A stretch of DNA of 64,000 bases from an uncultured Monoglobus sp. Lineage in GTDB: Bacteria > Bacillota > Clostridia > Monoglobales > Monoglobaceae. Where the stretch lies: contig CANRHV010000002.1 of NCBI GenBank assembly GCA_947630505.1, positions 40,917-104,916 on the forward strand, in the 5' to 3' direction. The position numbers and the translations under genes are program-made. Position 1 is the stretch's first letter, and each line of letters begins with the position of its first letter. This document shows, piece after piece, positions 1 through 9,970 of this stretch. The notes under the pieces are model-generated. The model was not told the origin of the DNA, did no database searches, and was given only the letters and a program-made list of their open reading frames with translations.

Positions 1-1
1 G

Positions 2-2119
2 GCCGCGCCTGTAGTATCGAGCGAGCCCGCAGCATCAAGCGAGCCTGAGACATCAACCGCGCCCGCAACGGCCGCGCCTGTAGTATCAAGTGAGCCCGAG
101 GCAACGGCAACACCCGAGGTAATTTCCGTTAAGGACGCTAAGCCGAACGGCAATGCTAAGGAAGAGACTGTTACTCTTGAAGCGGGAAACGGATATACAG
201 AAGATGTTAAAGCTGTATTCGGTGACAACTTCGCCGAGATCGCGAATAACAAGATAACCGGTATCGACAATCAAAATACAGTTACGGCTTCGGTAACGAT
301 TACGGAACCGGGTGACTATGAGTTCCAGGTTCTCGCTGTTGGCGATAAAGAAAACAACGTTATCACACTTACGCCCGTGCTTGCCGCTGAAGGTTTTAAC
401 GATCAAAAACTTGAAGCGGAAGCTACTGTCGGAACCGCCGGAGGAGAGGAAGTATATCTTTATACATATCTTGCAGAAGACCTTGAACCCGCTAACTACA
501 CGATAACATATAAATCCGCTACACAGGCTAAGGCGTCAGACTTTGTCGCTATGGCGATCGTAAATGTTACGGAAGAGCCCGTAACATCGAGCGAGCCTCA
601 GACATCGACTGAGCCCGTAACATCGAGCGAACCTCAGACATCGACTGAGCCCGTAACATCGAGCGAACCTCAGACATCAACTGAGCCCGTAACATCAAGC
701 GAACCTCAGACGTCGACTGAGCCCGTAACATCGAGCGAGCCTCAGACATCGACTGAGCCCGTAACATCGAGCGAACCTCAGACATCAACTGAGCCCGTAA
801 CATCGAGCGAACCTCAGACATCGACTGAGCCCGCAACGTCAAGCGAGCCTTCGACATCGAGTGAGCCCGCAACGTCAAGCGAGCCTTCAACATCAAGCGC
901 GCCCGCAACGTCAAGCGAGCCTTCGACATCGAGCGCGCCTCAGACATCGAGTGAGCCTGAGACATCAAGCGAGCCTCAGACATCGAGTGAGCCTCAGACA
1001 TCAAGCGAGCCTCAGACATCGAGTGAGCCTCAGACATCAAGCGAGCCTCAGACATCGAGTGAACCTGTAACATCAAGCGAGCCTGTTACATCAACAGAAC
1101 CCACTCAGCCCACGAATGTACCCACGCAGCTGCCCACGATCGAGCCTCAGACATCAAGCGAGCCTCAGACATCGAGTGAACCTGTAACATCAAGCGAGCC
1201 TGTTACATCAACAGAACCCACTCAGCCCACGAATGTACCCACGCAGCTGCCCACGATCGAGCCTCAGACATCAAGTGAGCCTCAGGTATCGAGCGAGCCT
1301 CAGACATCGAGCGAGCCTCAGACATCGAGCGAGCCTCAGGTATCAAGCGAGCCTCAGGTATCGAGCGAGCCTCAGGTATCAAGCGAGCCTGTTGCGTCGG
1401 GAGAGCCTACCGCGACACCTACGTCAACGCCCACAAGAAGACCTTCTTACAGCGGCGGCGGTGGCGGCGGCGGTTCCTTCGGAACATCGGCCACGGCGAC
1501 ACCTAAGCCCACGGCAACGCCCGACCCGAACGCCACGACGGCGCCCGGAGCCACAACCGCTCCCGGAGCACCCACAACAGCTCCCGTTGCCGGCGCTCAG
1601 GTATTCGAGGACGTACCCGCGGACCACTGGGCATACAGCTACATTATGGACCTCTACAACATGGGTATCATAAACGGCGAGACGCCCACGATGTTCGTTC
1701 CCGAGGACAACGTTACAAGAGCCGAGTTTGCCAAGATGGCGGCTATGCTGTTCGGCCTGACGGCTCAGAGCACGGAGTCGCAGTTTGTTGACGTGACTGC
1801 CGGCGATTGGTTCGCGCCCTATGTAATAGCGGCGACCGAGGCCGGAATCGTGAACGGCACAAGCGAGACCACGTTCAGCCCGAACGACAACATCACTCGC
1901 GAGCAGATCGCGGCAATAATCGGCAGACAGATGAGCTGGGCATCCGAGAACGCGTCAAGCTACAGCGACGCGGACGCGATCGAGGCGTACGCTCTGCCGT
2001 ACGTAACCGGACTTTCGGAGCAGGGAATACTGACCGGAGACAACGGAATGTACAGACCCAAGGACAACGCCACCAGAGCGGAAGCCGCGGCGATCATCGA
2101 CAGAGTGAAGAATCACTAA
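2..2119 (+). CDS. SLH-domain surface protein, 5' truncated by window edge
   Basis: The frame is open from the first bases of the window, so the N-terminus and signal peptide lie outside; 705 residues are visible. In order: a short Ser/Glu/Pro-rich stretch (1-40), an Ig-like or beta-rich segment (about 41-190), a long repetitive stalk of Thr/Ser/Glu/Pro (about 191-470), an Arg-Arg-Pro-Ser-Tyr plus poly-Gly hinge (about 478-495), an Ala/Thr/Pro linker, and three S-layer homology domains (about 534-705) with motifs such as DHWAYSYI and [10 protein letters not shown]. Known for the family: SLH triplets bind pyruvylated secondary cell-wall polymer. Inferred: the stalk spans the wall and displays an N-terminal module. 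The C-terminal part, from the Gly hinge through the terminator, is almost identical at DNA level to the next gene, so the two are recent paralogs or have undergone gene conversion. An internal GTG at 377 is not the start, because the coding frame continues upstream. Confidence 0.9.
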   Translation, partial: AAPVVSSEPAASSEPETSTAPATAAPVVSSEPEATATPEVISVKDAKPNGNAKEETVTLEAGNGYTEDVKAVFGDNFAEIANNKITGIDNQNTVTASVTITEPGDYEFQVLAVGDKENNVITLTPVLAAEGFNDQKLEAEATVGTAGGEEVYLYTYLAEDLEPANYTITYKSATQAKASDFVAMAIVNVTEEPVTSSEPQTSTEPVTSSEPQTSTEPVTSSEPQTSTEPVTSSEPQTSTEPVTSSEPQTSTEPVTSSEPQTSTEPVTSSEPQTSTEPATSSEPSTSSEPATSSEPSTSSAPATSSEPSTSSAPQTSSEPETSSEPQTSSEPQTSSEPQTSSEPQTSSEPQTSSEPVTSSEPVTSTEPTQPTNVPTQLPTIEPQTSSEPQTSSEPVTSSEPVTSTEPTQPTNVPTQLPTIEPQTSSEPQVSSEPQTSSEPQTSSEPQVSSEPQVSSEPQVSSEPVASGEPTATPTSTPTRRPSYSGGGGGGGSFGTSATATPKPTATPDPNATTAPGATTAPGAPTTAPVAGAQVFEDVPADHWAYSYIMDLYNMGIINGETPTMFVPEDNVTRAEFAKMAAMLFGLTAQSTESQFVDVTAGDWFAPYVIAATEAGIVNGTSETTFSPNDNITREQIAAIIGRQMSWASENASSYSDADAIEAYALPYVTGLSEQGILTGDNGMYRPKDNATRAEAAAIIDRVKNH
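574..1402 (+). repeat. In-frame tandem repeats encoding the T/S/E/P stalk
   Basis: A 36-bp unit encoding [12 protein letters not shown] is repeated about seven to eight times from about 574 to 835, followed by shorter 12- and 24-bp variants (SSEPQT type). A 117-bp (39-aa) block containing the PTQPTNVPTQLPTIEP segment is duplicated head to tail at about 1084 and 1201 with essentially no differences. Such arrays are prone to length change by slippage or recombination. The repeat opens long frames on the other strand, which are composition artefacts. Confidence 0.9.
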
Positions 2120-2123
2120 AATA

Positions 2124-2158
2124 AAAATCTCTCCCCCGACTTCGGGGGAGATTTTTTT
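2124..2158 (+). terminator. Rho-independent terminator of the first SLH gene
   Basis: The hairpin CTCCCCCGA / TCGGGGGAG is followed by a run of seven T, five bases after the stop codon. The same terminator follows the second SLH gene, so it belongs to the duplicated 3' cassette. Confidence 0.93.
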
Positions 2159-2192
2159 GTGCAAACGGCGCGGGCGGACAGATGAATATAAG

Positions 2193-2463
2193 CCTCGCCC
2201 CTTGGGGAGAGGTGTCAGGCGAAGCCTGACGGAGAGGGGTTAACGTAGGTACTGGATATTAGAGACTAGGAACTAGGATTGAAAAAATCACCGTGAAATA
2301 TTCCTAGTCCCCAGTACCTATTTCCCAGTCTCTAAGTTGACCCCTCATCCGACTTTTTGCCCGAGCGGGCAAAAACCCACCTTCCCTTCAAGGGGAAGGC
2401 AAGAGAGGCTTCCCCTTGAGGGGAAGCTGTCAGACGAAGTCTGACTGATGAGGTGTCAACGCA
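2193..2463. repeat. Composite palindromic intergenic repeat (copy 1)
   Basis: Two related units (GGGGAGAGGTGTC...GGGGTTAAC at about 2204-2243 and GGGGAAGCTGTC...GGTGTCAAC at about 2420-2460) flank an inverted repeat. Its arms contain GGTACTGG/CCAGTACC and AGAGACTAGG/CCTAGTC. Similar modules recur five more times in this window, always between genes. From 2464 to 2621 I see no gene, only AT-rich sequence with a small TATACAA/TTGTATA inverted repeat. Confidence 0.75.
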
Positions 2464-2621
2464 GTTAATAGAACCCCCGGTCCCTACGGGCGGCAATATG
2501 TTCTTAAATATACAATTTTTTGCACTTGTATAACTGCACAAACAAAAAATCGGATCGGGGGGGGGTGCTTTGTGAGGTTTGACGAAAAAACCGCGTAATC
2601 GGAAAATTGTATATGTTCAAC

Positions 2622-2650
2622 TTGACATAATCATAAAAGCGTGCTATAAT
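2622..2650 (+). promoter_or_regulatory. SigA promoter of the large SLH gene
   Basis: TTGACA (2622-2627), 17-bp spacer, TATAAT (2645-2650): a perfect consensus. The expected start point near 2657 gives an 80-nt leader before the ATG at 2738. Confidence 0.88.
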
Positions 2651-2737
2651 ATGTTCAATTTCGCGATTTGCGACAGTTATTCTTATGAAAAAAATAAAAA
2701 TAAATTATATATCCTCAACGAAGGGAGACAAATTTTT

Positions 2738-5700
2738 ATGAGTAAAAAGGTATTGTCTTTGATTCTCGCGTTGTGCATGGTGCTGACGACCGTTCCGGCC
2801 GTTTTTGCCGATGTGACAATGGAGAGTTCGGACGGCGTTATGCTGGCGGATGTCGGCGGCGGCGGATCGGATGATTTTAAAACCTTGCAGGATGCGGTAA
2901 ACGCTGCGGCCAATGCGGCGGGCACAAAGTTCACTATCACGCTTGACGCTGATTATGAACTTACGGAACCGCTCAGCGTTAACGCGCCTAACAAAGAAAT
3001 CACTATAGTAGGCATTAAAACAGACAGCACAAAGGCTAAGATCAGCGGCAAAAACATAACGGTTTCAGCGGGCAATGTGTTTTTCAGCAACATTGAGCTC
3101 AGCGGTATCGAAACTCCCGCGATCACGGTAAACGGCGGAGAAGTGACGCTGAATTCGAGTGACGTGAAAGCGTCGTGCGGTGATACAGCGTCGGCGGCGT
3201 TTGTTATGAACGGCGGCGCTGTCACGCTGAACGAGGGAAGCTCCGTAGAGTGCACCGGCATCGGATTAGCGTCGGAATACGCGGTTTTGTTTAATAGCGG
3301 AGTCGGCACATTCAATATCAACGGCTCGATCACCGTAACCGGAAACCTGGCGGATGAATGGTTCGCATACGGCGCGAATAACGACACGGTTCCGACCGCG
3401 GACGCGAACGCTGATATCACGATCGGCGAGACGACCGAATTGAACGGTTTTATCGTATATGGCGATAGTGACAAAGTTGTCAATATAGACAACAAGCTGC
3501 AGTCGGCGGTTAACCTTGCCCAGGATAAAGACTACGGCAAGATCGCGTTCGGCAGCGCCACAGTAACGGTTGATGAAACAACCGTAAATCGCCCGATGAT
3601 AATCGAGACAAAGGGCGCTACCGGTGTTAGCGACAAGATCACTGCCGGAACAGGCATGAAGCTTGATGAAACTACGGGAGTCGACGCTAACGCGGTTTAT
3701 GTTGTTCCCAACGCTGTGGGAATCAAGAGCGACAACGCCGATGCAGACACCGCCGGCGTTACTGTAACAGCCGCCAAATCTGCCGACGGAGCGGTAACCG
3801 ACGCCAAGGAGGTTGACGTTGAGGTCAGCATAGACAGCGTTGATCTTTCGGTTGGCGGCGCGCCCTCAAACGCCTGGTGGGTAGGCGTAGGCCTGCTTGC
3901 TCCCGAAGGCGCGAACGGCGTTAAGTATGATGTCGGCAACGGGTTGGTTGACAACAATGGTCTTGACACCCTGCAGGTAAGCGACAGCACCAAGACAGGT
4001 TTCGGATATTGGCTTGACGCGGCGACATTCCCGTCGAGTGACAATGACGAAGATCCCAAAACAATCACGCTCCAATGGATGAAAGACGGCGCGGAGATAG
4101 GCGAGTATACATATAATATTATACTTGCGGCAACTCCCGAACTCGGCGGCTTTACGCCCGAGGTTCTGTACTTCGGCTACGGCGAGACAAAAGAGGCTGC
4201 GATAGACGAGGCGTCAAAGCCGGAGAATCTTCCCGAAGGTTATGAGATCAATACCTCTGATTGGGCAGACCAGACCATGTGGGTAACCTTCAAGCAGCCC
4301 ATTCCAGCCGGACTGACTGTCACGCTGACGATCACAGACCCCAAGAGCGGAACCGAAACTCATGACTGCGTGGGCGACGGCAAGCACTGCGTTTACGCGT
4401 GGAGCTACCTCAACAACGCGCAGACCGGAGAAATAACCATTCAGCCCGGAGAATATAAGATCACTAAAATCGAAAAGAATATCGAGAGAAGCGAATCAGA
4501 GGTTGAAGTAACTTGGAACGGGGCCGATCAGCCTCAGACCAAACTCACAGTATTCGGCGTTGGCGCGCTTGATGTCGGCTTTAAAGCCGATAAAGCTGCG
4601 GCGGAAGATTATATAAATAATAAAGTGAAAGGTGACGGAGTCAATGTAACCGATTGCGGACCCAACACGATGTATGTTATATTCTCCAACCGCATTAAGA
4701 TTCCCGAAGACAAAACGGTCACACTGACCGTAACCGGACCCGGGAATGAGCAGGTATACACCGAGTCATTAGAAGGCGCAGATAATAAGGAATGCAGCGT
4801 TATATACTTTAACTTCGTTGATGGCGACAGCACTGCAGAGACAGATATCCAAGAGGGCGAGTATCAATTCGTACTTACAGACGATGCAGGCAAAGTTCTG
4901 GGTGAGAAGAGCCTCACTCTTGAAAAGCACAGCTTCAACGCCGGTGTTGAGCCCAACACGAATGGCGCATTTGAGGATGGCAAGGCGGCTCATGACGTAT
5001 ACAGAATGGCCGGCGATAAGGATGTATCCGTTGAGAGTATTATAGCGGCTCAAAAGCCCGTTAACAACGGCACATTTGCATTTGACGGTTGGGAAGATGG
5101 CGTTGTGGAAGGTCTTGTTACAACCTATAACGCGAAGTGGGTCGACTACGCCGCGGGCATGGGCGTTAAGTCCGTCGCTTTCAGAGCGAAGAAAGATGAG
5201 GCAAATAAGGACTTTAGCATAAAAGACGGCGACAACAACACCATGTATATCACTCTTAACGCTAAAAATGTGAACGGTGATGAAAATGACAGAAAGCTTA
5301 CCCTTAAAGTCACCAAAGACGGCAAAGATGTATATAGCGAAACGGTTAAAAAAGATTGGGAGCATGTATACTTCCGCTTCCCGACGAAAACCGAGAAAGA
5401 AGGCGCAGGCGACGGAACAACATCGGTAGCTAAAGAACCCATTGAAGCGGGTGTATATACTGTAGCTCTTTACGGAGGCCCGGACGGAACAACACGTGTT
5501 GGTGAAGAAAAGACCATCACAATATATAAGGTAGAGTATTCCACCGGCACCGAGGGCAGTTATACGGAGTCCAAAGATGTGGGCTACGGCTCGTATGATA
5601 CGCAGCTTTACACCACATATATTGACCAAAAAGATTACGATGAAAAAACAATCGACACAACTCCCGAGATTGATCCCACGCCAAGCCCGGAAACATACTA

Positions 5701-8700
5701 TTTTATGGGTTGGCCTTTGGAAGGCACACTGACCGAGGCAGAAAACAAGGTTGTGTACACGGCTCAGTGGGGCGATTATAATAATATCAGTATTAGCTCG
5801 GTAGGCTTTGATATGGACGCCGCTAATGCTATGAGTGATATTAACGGCGTGTTAGAGAATGGTCATAAGATACAGGACGGCGTTGACAGCAACACTATGT
5901 ATATAGCGCTTGACAAGCGCTTTGAGCCTAAAGAGGGAGCCGGAGCCCTGACCGTTAAGGTAACCAAGGTCCAGGATGAGAATGGTGATACGATTGAGTC
6001 ACCCGACCCTGTAATATATCAAGAGACCATAGAAAACGGCAAAGTGATCTACTTCTGCTTCAAGGATGGCGGCGGTCAAGGCGTTCCCGGTGAGGATGGA
6101 TCCGTTGCTCAAACAGATCTCGCCGATGCTGCCGGAAAGTATCATGTGCAGCTTTACAGAGGAGAAGAAGCAGACGATAATAGTAAAATAGCCGAGGCTA
6201 CAAAAGATTTCTATATCTCCAAAGCCGTTTATGATTTCAACGGCGGCGCGGAGTATACTACAGACGGCACAAAGATAGAAGGCGACCGCAAGGTTATATT
6301 CCTCGGCGAGGAGGATACCTATGATCCTACAACCGAGGGAACCGGCCTCAATGTAAAGAAACCCGGATACGCGTTTGACGCTTGGACCAAGGACGGCGAG
6401 GCGGTTGAGGATGCCACTTTCACAGCGGCAAGCAGCGATGACGCAAAGTGCAATGTTGAAACCTACAAAGCGGCCTGGAAGCTGGCGAAGATAGAGATAC
6501 TCGGCGCGGGCTTCAAAGCAAAGGCGGACGAAGCGAAAGGCGCTTTGAACGGTCTGCTTGATCAGGTAGCGCAGGGCGCGGGCGATAGAAGCGACGTTAT
6601 AGACAACACTCTCTATGTTGTATACAAGCTTCAGGAGAGCGGCACAGAAGTCTCCGAATATACTCTTGAATTGTATAAGGACGACAGCGTTGAACCGATT
6701 TACACCGATAAATCCGGCGGCAAGGCCGGCAAGGGCGGTTCATTCTACGCGTCGTTCGGACATCAGTTAAAGGATGTCGACAATATCGAGGGCAGCTATC
6801 AGTTCAAGATCACTCCCGACGGCGATCCCGAATACAGCATGACCTGGAACCTTGACATCTATAAGGTGGTATACGATGCGGGCGAAGGCACATTCGCAAG
6901 CGGAAGCAAACAGTCCGATACAGTATACTACGCGATGCACAGCGATCTCGGCGGCGAGTTCACCGAGCCGGACGAGGTTCCGACCAGAGCAGGCTACACA
7001 TTCGTTAAGTGGAACACCACTCCGGCCATAGACTCCGAGACCCACACCGCGACATTCAACGCGATTTGGAATAACTCGGCGGCGGTTATCACAGCGGTAG
7101 GCTTCAAGGCGGACAAAGAAGATGCTAAGACAGCGTCAAACGAAGCGTTCAAAGCCGCGGTAGACCGCTATACCAATGTTGACGACACCGCGGACAACAC
7201 ATTGTTCGCCGTATACAAGCTCGCCAGCGCGGTAGACGACGCGAACAGAGTTCCCTACACGCTCATTATTAAGCACGGAAACACAACAAGCGTTACAAAC
7301 TTTGACACCAAGGACGCGTGCCTGGTACGCGCCGCGTTCAACGACAGTGACTTCGGCCAAGATGAGAACCACGAGGGCTTGTATGAATTCGAGCTTTACG
7401 CCGGCTCGTACGACGCGGAGCCCGAGGGCGTTGAACCCGTTGACACCGAGGAGCTCAATATATATAAAGCGGTATACAACGCGGGCGACGGTGAATTCGC
7501 GGACGAGACAAATACTTATGAGAAATATGCGGTAGAGGAAGACCTCGCGGCGATCAACCCCGGCGAGCCGACCAAGACCGACGACACATTCACAAAATGG
7601 AGCGATCCCGCGGAATCCGAGGACGGCTTCACAATCACCTACACGGCCGAGTGGCAGAGCGAAACGCAGCCTTCGGCGGAACCCTCAACGGAGCCTTCGA
7701 CGGAGCCTTCGGAGCAGCCTTCGGCGGAACCCTCAACGGAGCCTTCGACAGAGCCTTCGACAGCTCCGGTAGAGCCTTCTGAGGCGCCCTCGACAGAGCC
7801 CTCGACAGCTCCGGTAGAGCCTTCTGAGGCGCCCTCGACAGCTCCGGTAGAGCCTTCTGAGGCGCCATCGACAGAGCCTTCAACGGTTCCGGTAGAGCCT
7901 TCTGAGGCGCCATCGACAGAGCCCTCGACAGCTCCGGTAGAGCCTTCTGAGGCGCCCTCGACAGAGCCTTCAACAGCGCCATCGACAGAGCCTTCAACAG
8001 CTCCGGTAGAGCCTTCGACAGAGCCTTCAACAGCTCCCGTAGAGCCTTCTGAGGCGCCATCGACAGAGCCTTCAACAGCGCCCGCTGAGCCTTCGGAAGC
8101 ACCCTCAACGGAGCCTTCAACAGCTCCCGTAGAGCCTTCGGAAGCGCCCACAACAGAGCCTTCAACAGCTCCGGTAGAGCCTTCGGAAGCGCCCACAACA
8201 GAGCCTTCGGAAGCACCTTCGACAGAGCCTTCAACAGCTCCCGCAGAGCCTTCGGAAGCGCCCACAACAGAGCCTTCAGGAGCGCCTTCAACGGAAGCGC
8301 CTACGACAGAGCCTTCAACGGCTCCTTCAACCGAAGCGCCCACCACAGCGCCTTCAACAGAAGCGCCCACCACAGCGCCTTCAACAGAAGCGCCTACCAC
8401 AGCTCCTTCGACCGAAGCGCCAACAACAGCGCCTTCAACCGAAGCGCCCACCACAGCGCCTTCGACGGAAGCGCCCACCACAGCGCCTTCAACAGAAGCT
8501 CCCACCACAGCGCCTTCAACAGAAGCTCCCACGATCGAGCCTTCAGCAGAGCCTCAGGTATCGAGTGAGCCTCAGACATCGACTGAGCCTCAGACATCGA
8601 CAGAGCCTCAAGTATCGAGCGAACCTGTTGCATCCGGAGAGCCTACCGCGATACCTACGTCAACGCCCACAAGAAGACCTTCTTACAGCGGCGGCGGTGG

Positions 8701-9355
8701 CGGCGGCGGTTCCTTCGGAACAGGCGCCACGGCGACACCTAAGCCCACGGCAACACCCGACCCGAACGCGACAGCGGTGCCCGGAGCCACAACAGCACCC
8801 GGAGCACCCACAACTGCTCCCGTTGTCGGCGCTCAGGTATTCGAGGACGTACCCGCTGACCACTGGGCATACAGCTACATTATGGACCTCTACAACATGG
8901 GTATCATAAACGGCGAGACGCCTACAATGTTCGTTCCCGAGGACAACGTGACAAGAGCCGAGTTCGCCAAGATGGCGGCTATGCTGTTCGGCCTGACGGC
9001 TCAGAGCACGGAATCACAGTTTGTTGACGTGACGGCCGGCGACTGGTTCGCGTCCTATGTAATAGCGGCGACCGAGGCCGGAATCGTGAACGGCACAAGC
9101 GAGACGACCTACAGCCCGAACGACAACATCACTCGCGAGCAGATCGCGGCGATAATCGGCAGACAGATGAGCTGGACATCGAACAATCCGCTTGGATACA
9201 GCGACGCTGACACTATAGAAGAGTACGCGCTGCCGTATGTAACAGGCCTTACCGAGCAGGGAATCCTGACCGGAGACAACGGAATGTTCAGGCCCAAGGA
9301 TAATTCCACCAGAGCCGAAGCCGCGGCGATCATCGACAGAGTGAAGAATCACTAA
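2738..9355 (+). CDS. Giant multi-module SLH surface protein (2,205 aa)
   Basis: The start is ATG 2738, preceded by AAGGGAG (2721-2727) and followed by a clear signal peptide ([16 protein letters not shown]...VFA); frame extension upstream would run through the promoter. Residues about 45-250 resemble a right-handed beta-helix, with strand-turn repeats of the [13 protein letters not shown] type. Residues about 460-1635 hold some six copies of a roughly 200-aa composite module: an Ig-like part with conserved VGFKADK and NTMY motifs, mostly followed by an InlB B-repeat-like beta-grasp part ending GYxFxxW...TYxAxW. Then come a Thr/Ser/Glu/Pro/Ala stalk (about 1640-1965), a poly-Gly hinge, and three SLH domains (about 2033-2205). 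Inferred role: a long cell-wall-anchored adhesin or matrix protein displaying a beta-helix tip that might bind or act on polysaccharide. No catalytic residues are recognised. It is transcribed alone, from its own promoter to its own terminator. Confidence 0.92.
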   Translation: MSKKVLSLILALCMVLTTVPAVFADVTMESSDGVMLADVGGGGSDDFKTLQDAVNAAANAAGTKFTITLDADYELTEPLSVNAPNKEITIVGIKTDSTKAKISGKNITVSAGNVFFSNIELSGIETPAITVNGGEVTLNSSDVKASCGDTASAAFVMNGGAVTLNEGSSVECTGIGLASEYAVLFNSGVGTFNINGSITVTGNLADEWFAYGANNDTVPTADANADITIGETTELNGFIVYGDSDKVVNIDNKLQSAVNLAQDKDYGKIAFGSATVTVDETTVNRPMIIETKGATGVSDKITAGTGMKLDETTGVDANAVYVVPNAVGIKSDNADADTAGVTVTAAKSADGAVTDAKEVDVEVSIDSVDLSVGGAPSNAWWVGVGLLAPEGANGVKYDVGNGLVDNNGLDTLQVSDSTKTGFGYWLDAATFPSSDNDEDPKTITLQWMKDGAEIGEYTYNIILAATPELGGFTPEVLYFGYGETKEAAIDEASKPENLPEGYEINTSDWADQTMWVTFKQPIPAGLTVTLTITDPKSGTETHDCVGDGKHCVYAWSYLNNAQTGEITIQPGEYKITKIEKNIERSESEVEVTWNGADQPQTKLTVFGVGALDVGFKADKAAAEDYINNKVKGDGVNVTDCGPNTMYVIFSNRIKIPEDKTVTLTVTGPGNEQVYTESLEGADNKECSVIYFNFVDGDSTAETDIQEGEYQFVLTDDAGKVLGEKSLTLEKHSFNAGVEPNTNGAFEDGKAAHDVYRMAGDKDVSVESIIAAQKPVNNGTFAFDGWEDGVVEGLVTTYNAKWVDYAAGMGVKSVAFRAKKDEANKDFSIKDGDNNTMYITLNAKNVNGDENDRKLTLKVTKDGKDVYSETVKKDWEHVYFRFPTKTEKEGAGDGTTSVAKEPIEAGVYTVALYGGPDGTTRVGEEKTITIYKVEYSTGTEGSYTESKDVGYGSYDTQLYTTYIDQKDYDEKTIDTTPEIDPTPSPETYYFMGWPLEGTLTEAENKVVYTAQWGDYNNISISSVGFDMDAANAMSDINGVLENGHKIQDGVDSNTMYIALDKRFEPKEGAGALTVKVTKVQDENGDTIESPDPVIYQETIENGKVIYFCFKDGGGQGVPGEDGSVAQTDLADAAGKYHVQLYRGEEADDNSKIAEATKDFYISKAVYDFNGGAEYTTDGTKIEGDRKVIFLGEEDTYDPTTEGTGLNVKKPGYAFDAWTKDGEAVEDATFTAASSDDAKCNVETYKAAWKLAKIEILGAGFKAKADEAKGALNGLLDQVAQGAGDRSDVIDNTLYVVYKLQESGTEVSEYTLELYKDDSVEPIYTDKSGGKAGKGGSFYASFGHQLKDVDNIEGSYQFKITPDGDPEYSMTWNLDIYKVVYDAGEGTFASGSKQSDTVYYAMHSDLGGEFTEPDEVPTRAGYTFVKWNTTPAIDSETHTATFNAIWNNSAAVITAVGFKADKEDAKTASNEAFKAAVDRYTNVDDTADNTLFAVYKLASAVDDANRVPYTLIIKHGNTTSVTNFDTKDACLVRAAFNDSDFGQDENHEGLYEFELYAGSYDAEPEGVEPVDTEELNIYKAVYNAGDGEFADETNTYEKYAVEEDLAAINPGEPTKTDDTFTKWSDPAESEDGFTITYTAEWQSETQPSAEPSTEPSTEPSEQPSAEPSTEPSTEPSTAPVEPSEAPSTEPSTAPVEPSEAPSTAPVEPSEAPSTEPSTVPVEPSEAPSTEPSTAPVEPSEAPSTEPSTAPSTEPSTAPVEPSTEPSTAPVEPSEAPSTEPSTAPAEPSEAPSTEPSTAPVEPSEAPTTEPSTAPVEPSEAPTTEPSEAPSTEPSTAPAEPSEAPTTEPSGAPSTEAPTTEPSTAPSTEAPTTAPSTEAPTTAPSTEAPTTAPSTEAPTTAPSTEAPTTAPSTEAPTTAPSTEAPTTAPSTEAPTIEPSAEPQVSSEPQTSTEPQTSTEPQVSSEPVASGEPTAIPTSTPTRRPSYSGGGGGGGSFGTGATATPKPTATPDPNATAVPGATTAPGAPTTAPVVGAQVFEDVPADHWAYSYIMDLYNMGIINGETPTMFVPEDNVTRAEFAKMAAMLFGLTAQSTESQFVDVTAGDWFASYVIAATEAGIVNGTSETTYSPNDNITREQIAAIIGRQMSWTSNNPLGYSDADTIEEYALPYVTGLTEQGILTGDNGMFRPKDNSTRAEAAAIIDRVKNH
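7670..8540 (+). repeat. Stalk repeats of the large SLH gene
   Basis: Imperfect units encode [15 protein letters not shown] (45 bp and fragments) from about 7670 to 8280. They are followed by a regular 27-bp array encoding TEAPTTAPS, about eight copies, from about 8290 to 8530. Third-position variation between units (tcgaca, tcaaca, tcgacg) shows that the array is not brand new. Long antisense frames over this region are artefacts of the low-complexity composition. Confidence 0.9.
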
Positions 9356-9360
9356 AATAA

Positions 9361-9394
9361 AAAATCTCTCCCCCGATTCGGGGGAGATTTTTTT
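9361..9394 (+). terminator. Terminator of the large SLH gene
   Basis: The hairpin CTCCCCCGA / TCGGGGGAG with a T-run is nearly identical to that at 2124-2158. Confidence 0.93.
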
Positions 9395-9408
9395 GGATTA
9401 AAATAGGG

Positions 9409-9437
9409 TTGACAAAATCAAAAATATAATATATAAT
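9409..9437 (+). promoter_or_regulatory. Promoter of putative antitoxin RNA, locus 1
   Basis: TTGACA (9409-9414), 17-bp spacer, TATAAT (9432-9437): a perfect consensus with no plausible protein-coding gene downstream on this strand. Confidence 0.8.
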
Positions 9438-9443
9438 AAAAAT

Positions 9444-9567
9444 GCGAAAGGGAGCTGCCAAAAGACGATCCCCAATCGCACAAAAGGGAACCGTTAAACG
9501 GTTAGCCAAAGTTAATAGTCAAAGAATATGACCGCTGCTTTAGCTGAGGGCGGTCATATTGCTTTTG
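9444..9567 (+). ncRNA. Putative antisense (antitoxin) RNA, type I TA locus 1
   Basis: The expected transcript runs from about 9444 to a hairpin AATATGACCGC (9525-9535) / GCGGTCATATT (9550-9560) followed by GCTTTTG. The hairpin overlaps the end of the small minus-strand toxin frame, so the two RNAs are convergent and complementary at their 3' ends, as in par/fst and txpA/RatA type loci. Near its 5' part it carries AAAAGGG and CGGTTAGCCA, motifs that also occur, same-sense, in the leader of the opposing mRNA. It is homologous in layout to the locus at 25437-25855. Identification rests on architecture only. Confidence 0.65.
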
Positions 9568-9628
9568 TGCTTACCATTATGAAAAATATCACAACAGCGA
9601 CGATTATTCTTAAAATCGTGTCAAGCAT
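9554..9628 (-). CDS. Small hydrophobic peptide, candidate type I toxin (locus 1)
   Basis: A 24-aa frame reads MLDTILR, then a 12-residue hydrophobic run (IIVAVVIFFIMV), then STKAI. It would form a single membrane helix with a basic residue at position 7 and a short polar tail. AAAGGGGG lies about 9 nt upstream of the ATG. Type I toxins of Firmicutes (Fst, TxpA, BsrG, C. difficile CD2517.1 type) are membrane peptides of this kind, though usually somewhat longer. The frame ends inside the bidirectional terminator hairpin it shares with the antisense RNA. A similar peptide with the same layout lies at 25571-25654. No sequence family is recognised; function is inferred. Confidence 0.6.
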   Translation of the reverse strand: MLDTILRIIVAVVIFFIMVSTKAI

Positions 9629-9765
9629 TTTAGCAATACCCCCTTTCAATAAGCTCATGAGAATCACTCATGGCAAGATCAGGAGGTCACCTCCCTTCTT
9701 TGTGGAATAGGAGATGGCTAACCGCTCAAAATACCCTTTTATGTAAGCGCCAAGCGCCTGTTTAC

Positions 9766-9794
9766 ATTTTATCACCAAGCGACAAAATATTCAA
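9766..9794 (-). promoter_or_regulatory. Promoter of candidate toxin mRNA, locus 1
   Basis: On the minus strand: TTGAAT (9789-9794), 17-bp spacer, TAAAAT (9766-9771). It implies a leader of about 130 nt before the toxin start, rich in hairpins (GGGAGGT/ACCTCC around 9682-9696). A long structured leader is typical of type I toxin mRNAs. Confidence 0.6.
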
Positions 9795-9804
9795 GTTAAG
9801 ATTA

Positions 9805-9855
9805 TGTTACATTCGCCGTTACCTACGATTTTGTGAAACCTGTGCGAATGTAACA
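9805..9855. other. 12-bp perfect inverted repeat upstream of recA
   Basis: TGTTACATTCGC (9805-9816) and GCGAATGTAACA (9844-9855) are separated by 27 nt and followed by seven T (9857-9863). It sits between the toxin promoter and the recA promoter. It does not match the Gram-positive LexA box (CGAAC-N4-GTTCG). It could be an AT-rich terminator, an operator or an insulator. Confidence 0.45.
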
Positions 9856-9875
9856 ATTTTTTTAAATAAAACCGC

Positions 9876-9904
9876 TTGACAGGGTTTTGTATGTTAATTA
9901 TAAT
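9876..9904 (+). promoter_or_regulatory. SigA promoter of recA
   Basis: TTGACA (9876-9881), 17-bp spacer, TATAAT (9899-9904). No SOS box is visible overlapping it. Confidence 0.85.
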
Positions 9905-9970
9905 TATATACAGGAAAATTATATCCAAATGAAAATAGCCCACTATATTTCACGAAACGGAGAAAATATA

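Noticed and set aside
567..1076. Long minus-strand and alternate-frame open frames over the SLH stalk (also 7635-8630)
   Set aside because: They come from the low-complexity Ser/Thr/Glu/Pro codons, have no start context, and their translations are simple repeats (e.g. SMSEAR, EGSVEG).
574..1402. CRISPR-like array
   Set aside because: Repeats are in frame, contiguous, imperfect and without unique spacers; no cas genes nearby.
2579..2737. Upstream extension of the large SLH protein
   Set aside because: It would place the SigA promoter inside the coding region and hide the signal peptide; ATG 2738 has the SD.
9528..9879. Two plus-strand open frames of 60-69 codons upstream of recA
   Set aside because: No ribosome-binding sites; they are the reverse complement of the toxin mRNA and its leader, and their composition is not coding-like.
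9844..9904. LexA (SOS) box at recA
   Set aside because: The sequence has no GAAC-N4-GTTC type site; the inverted repeat present is different and more widely spaced.
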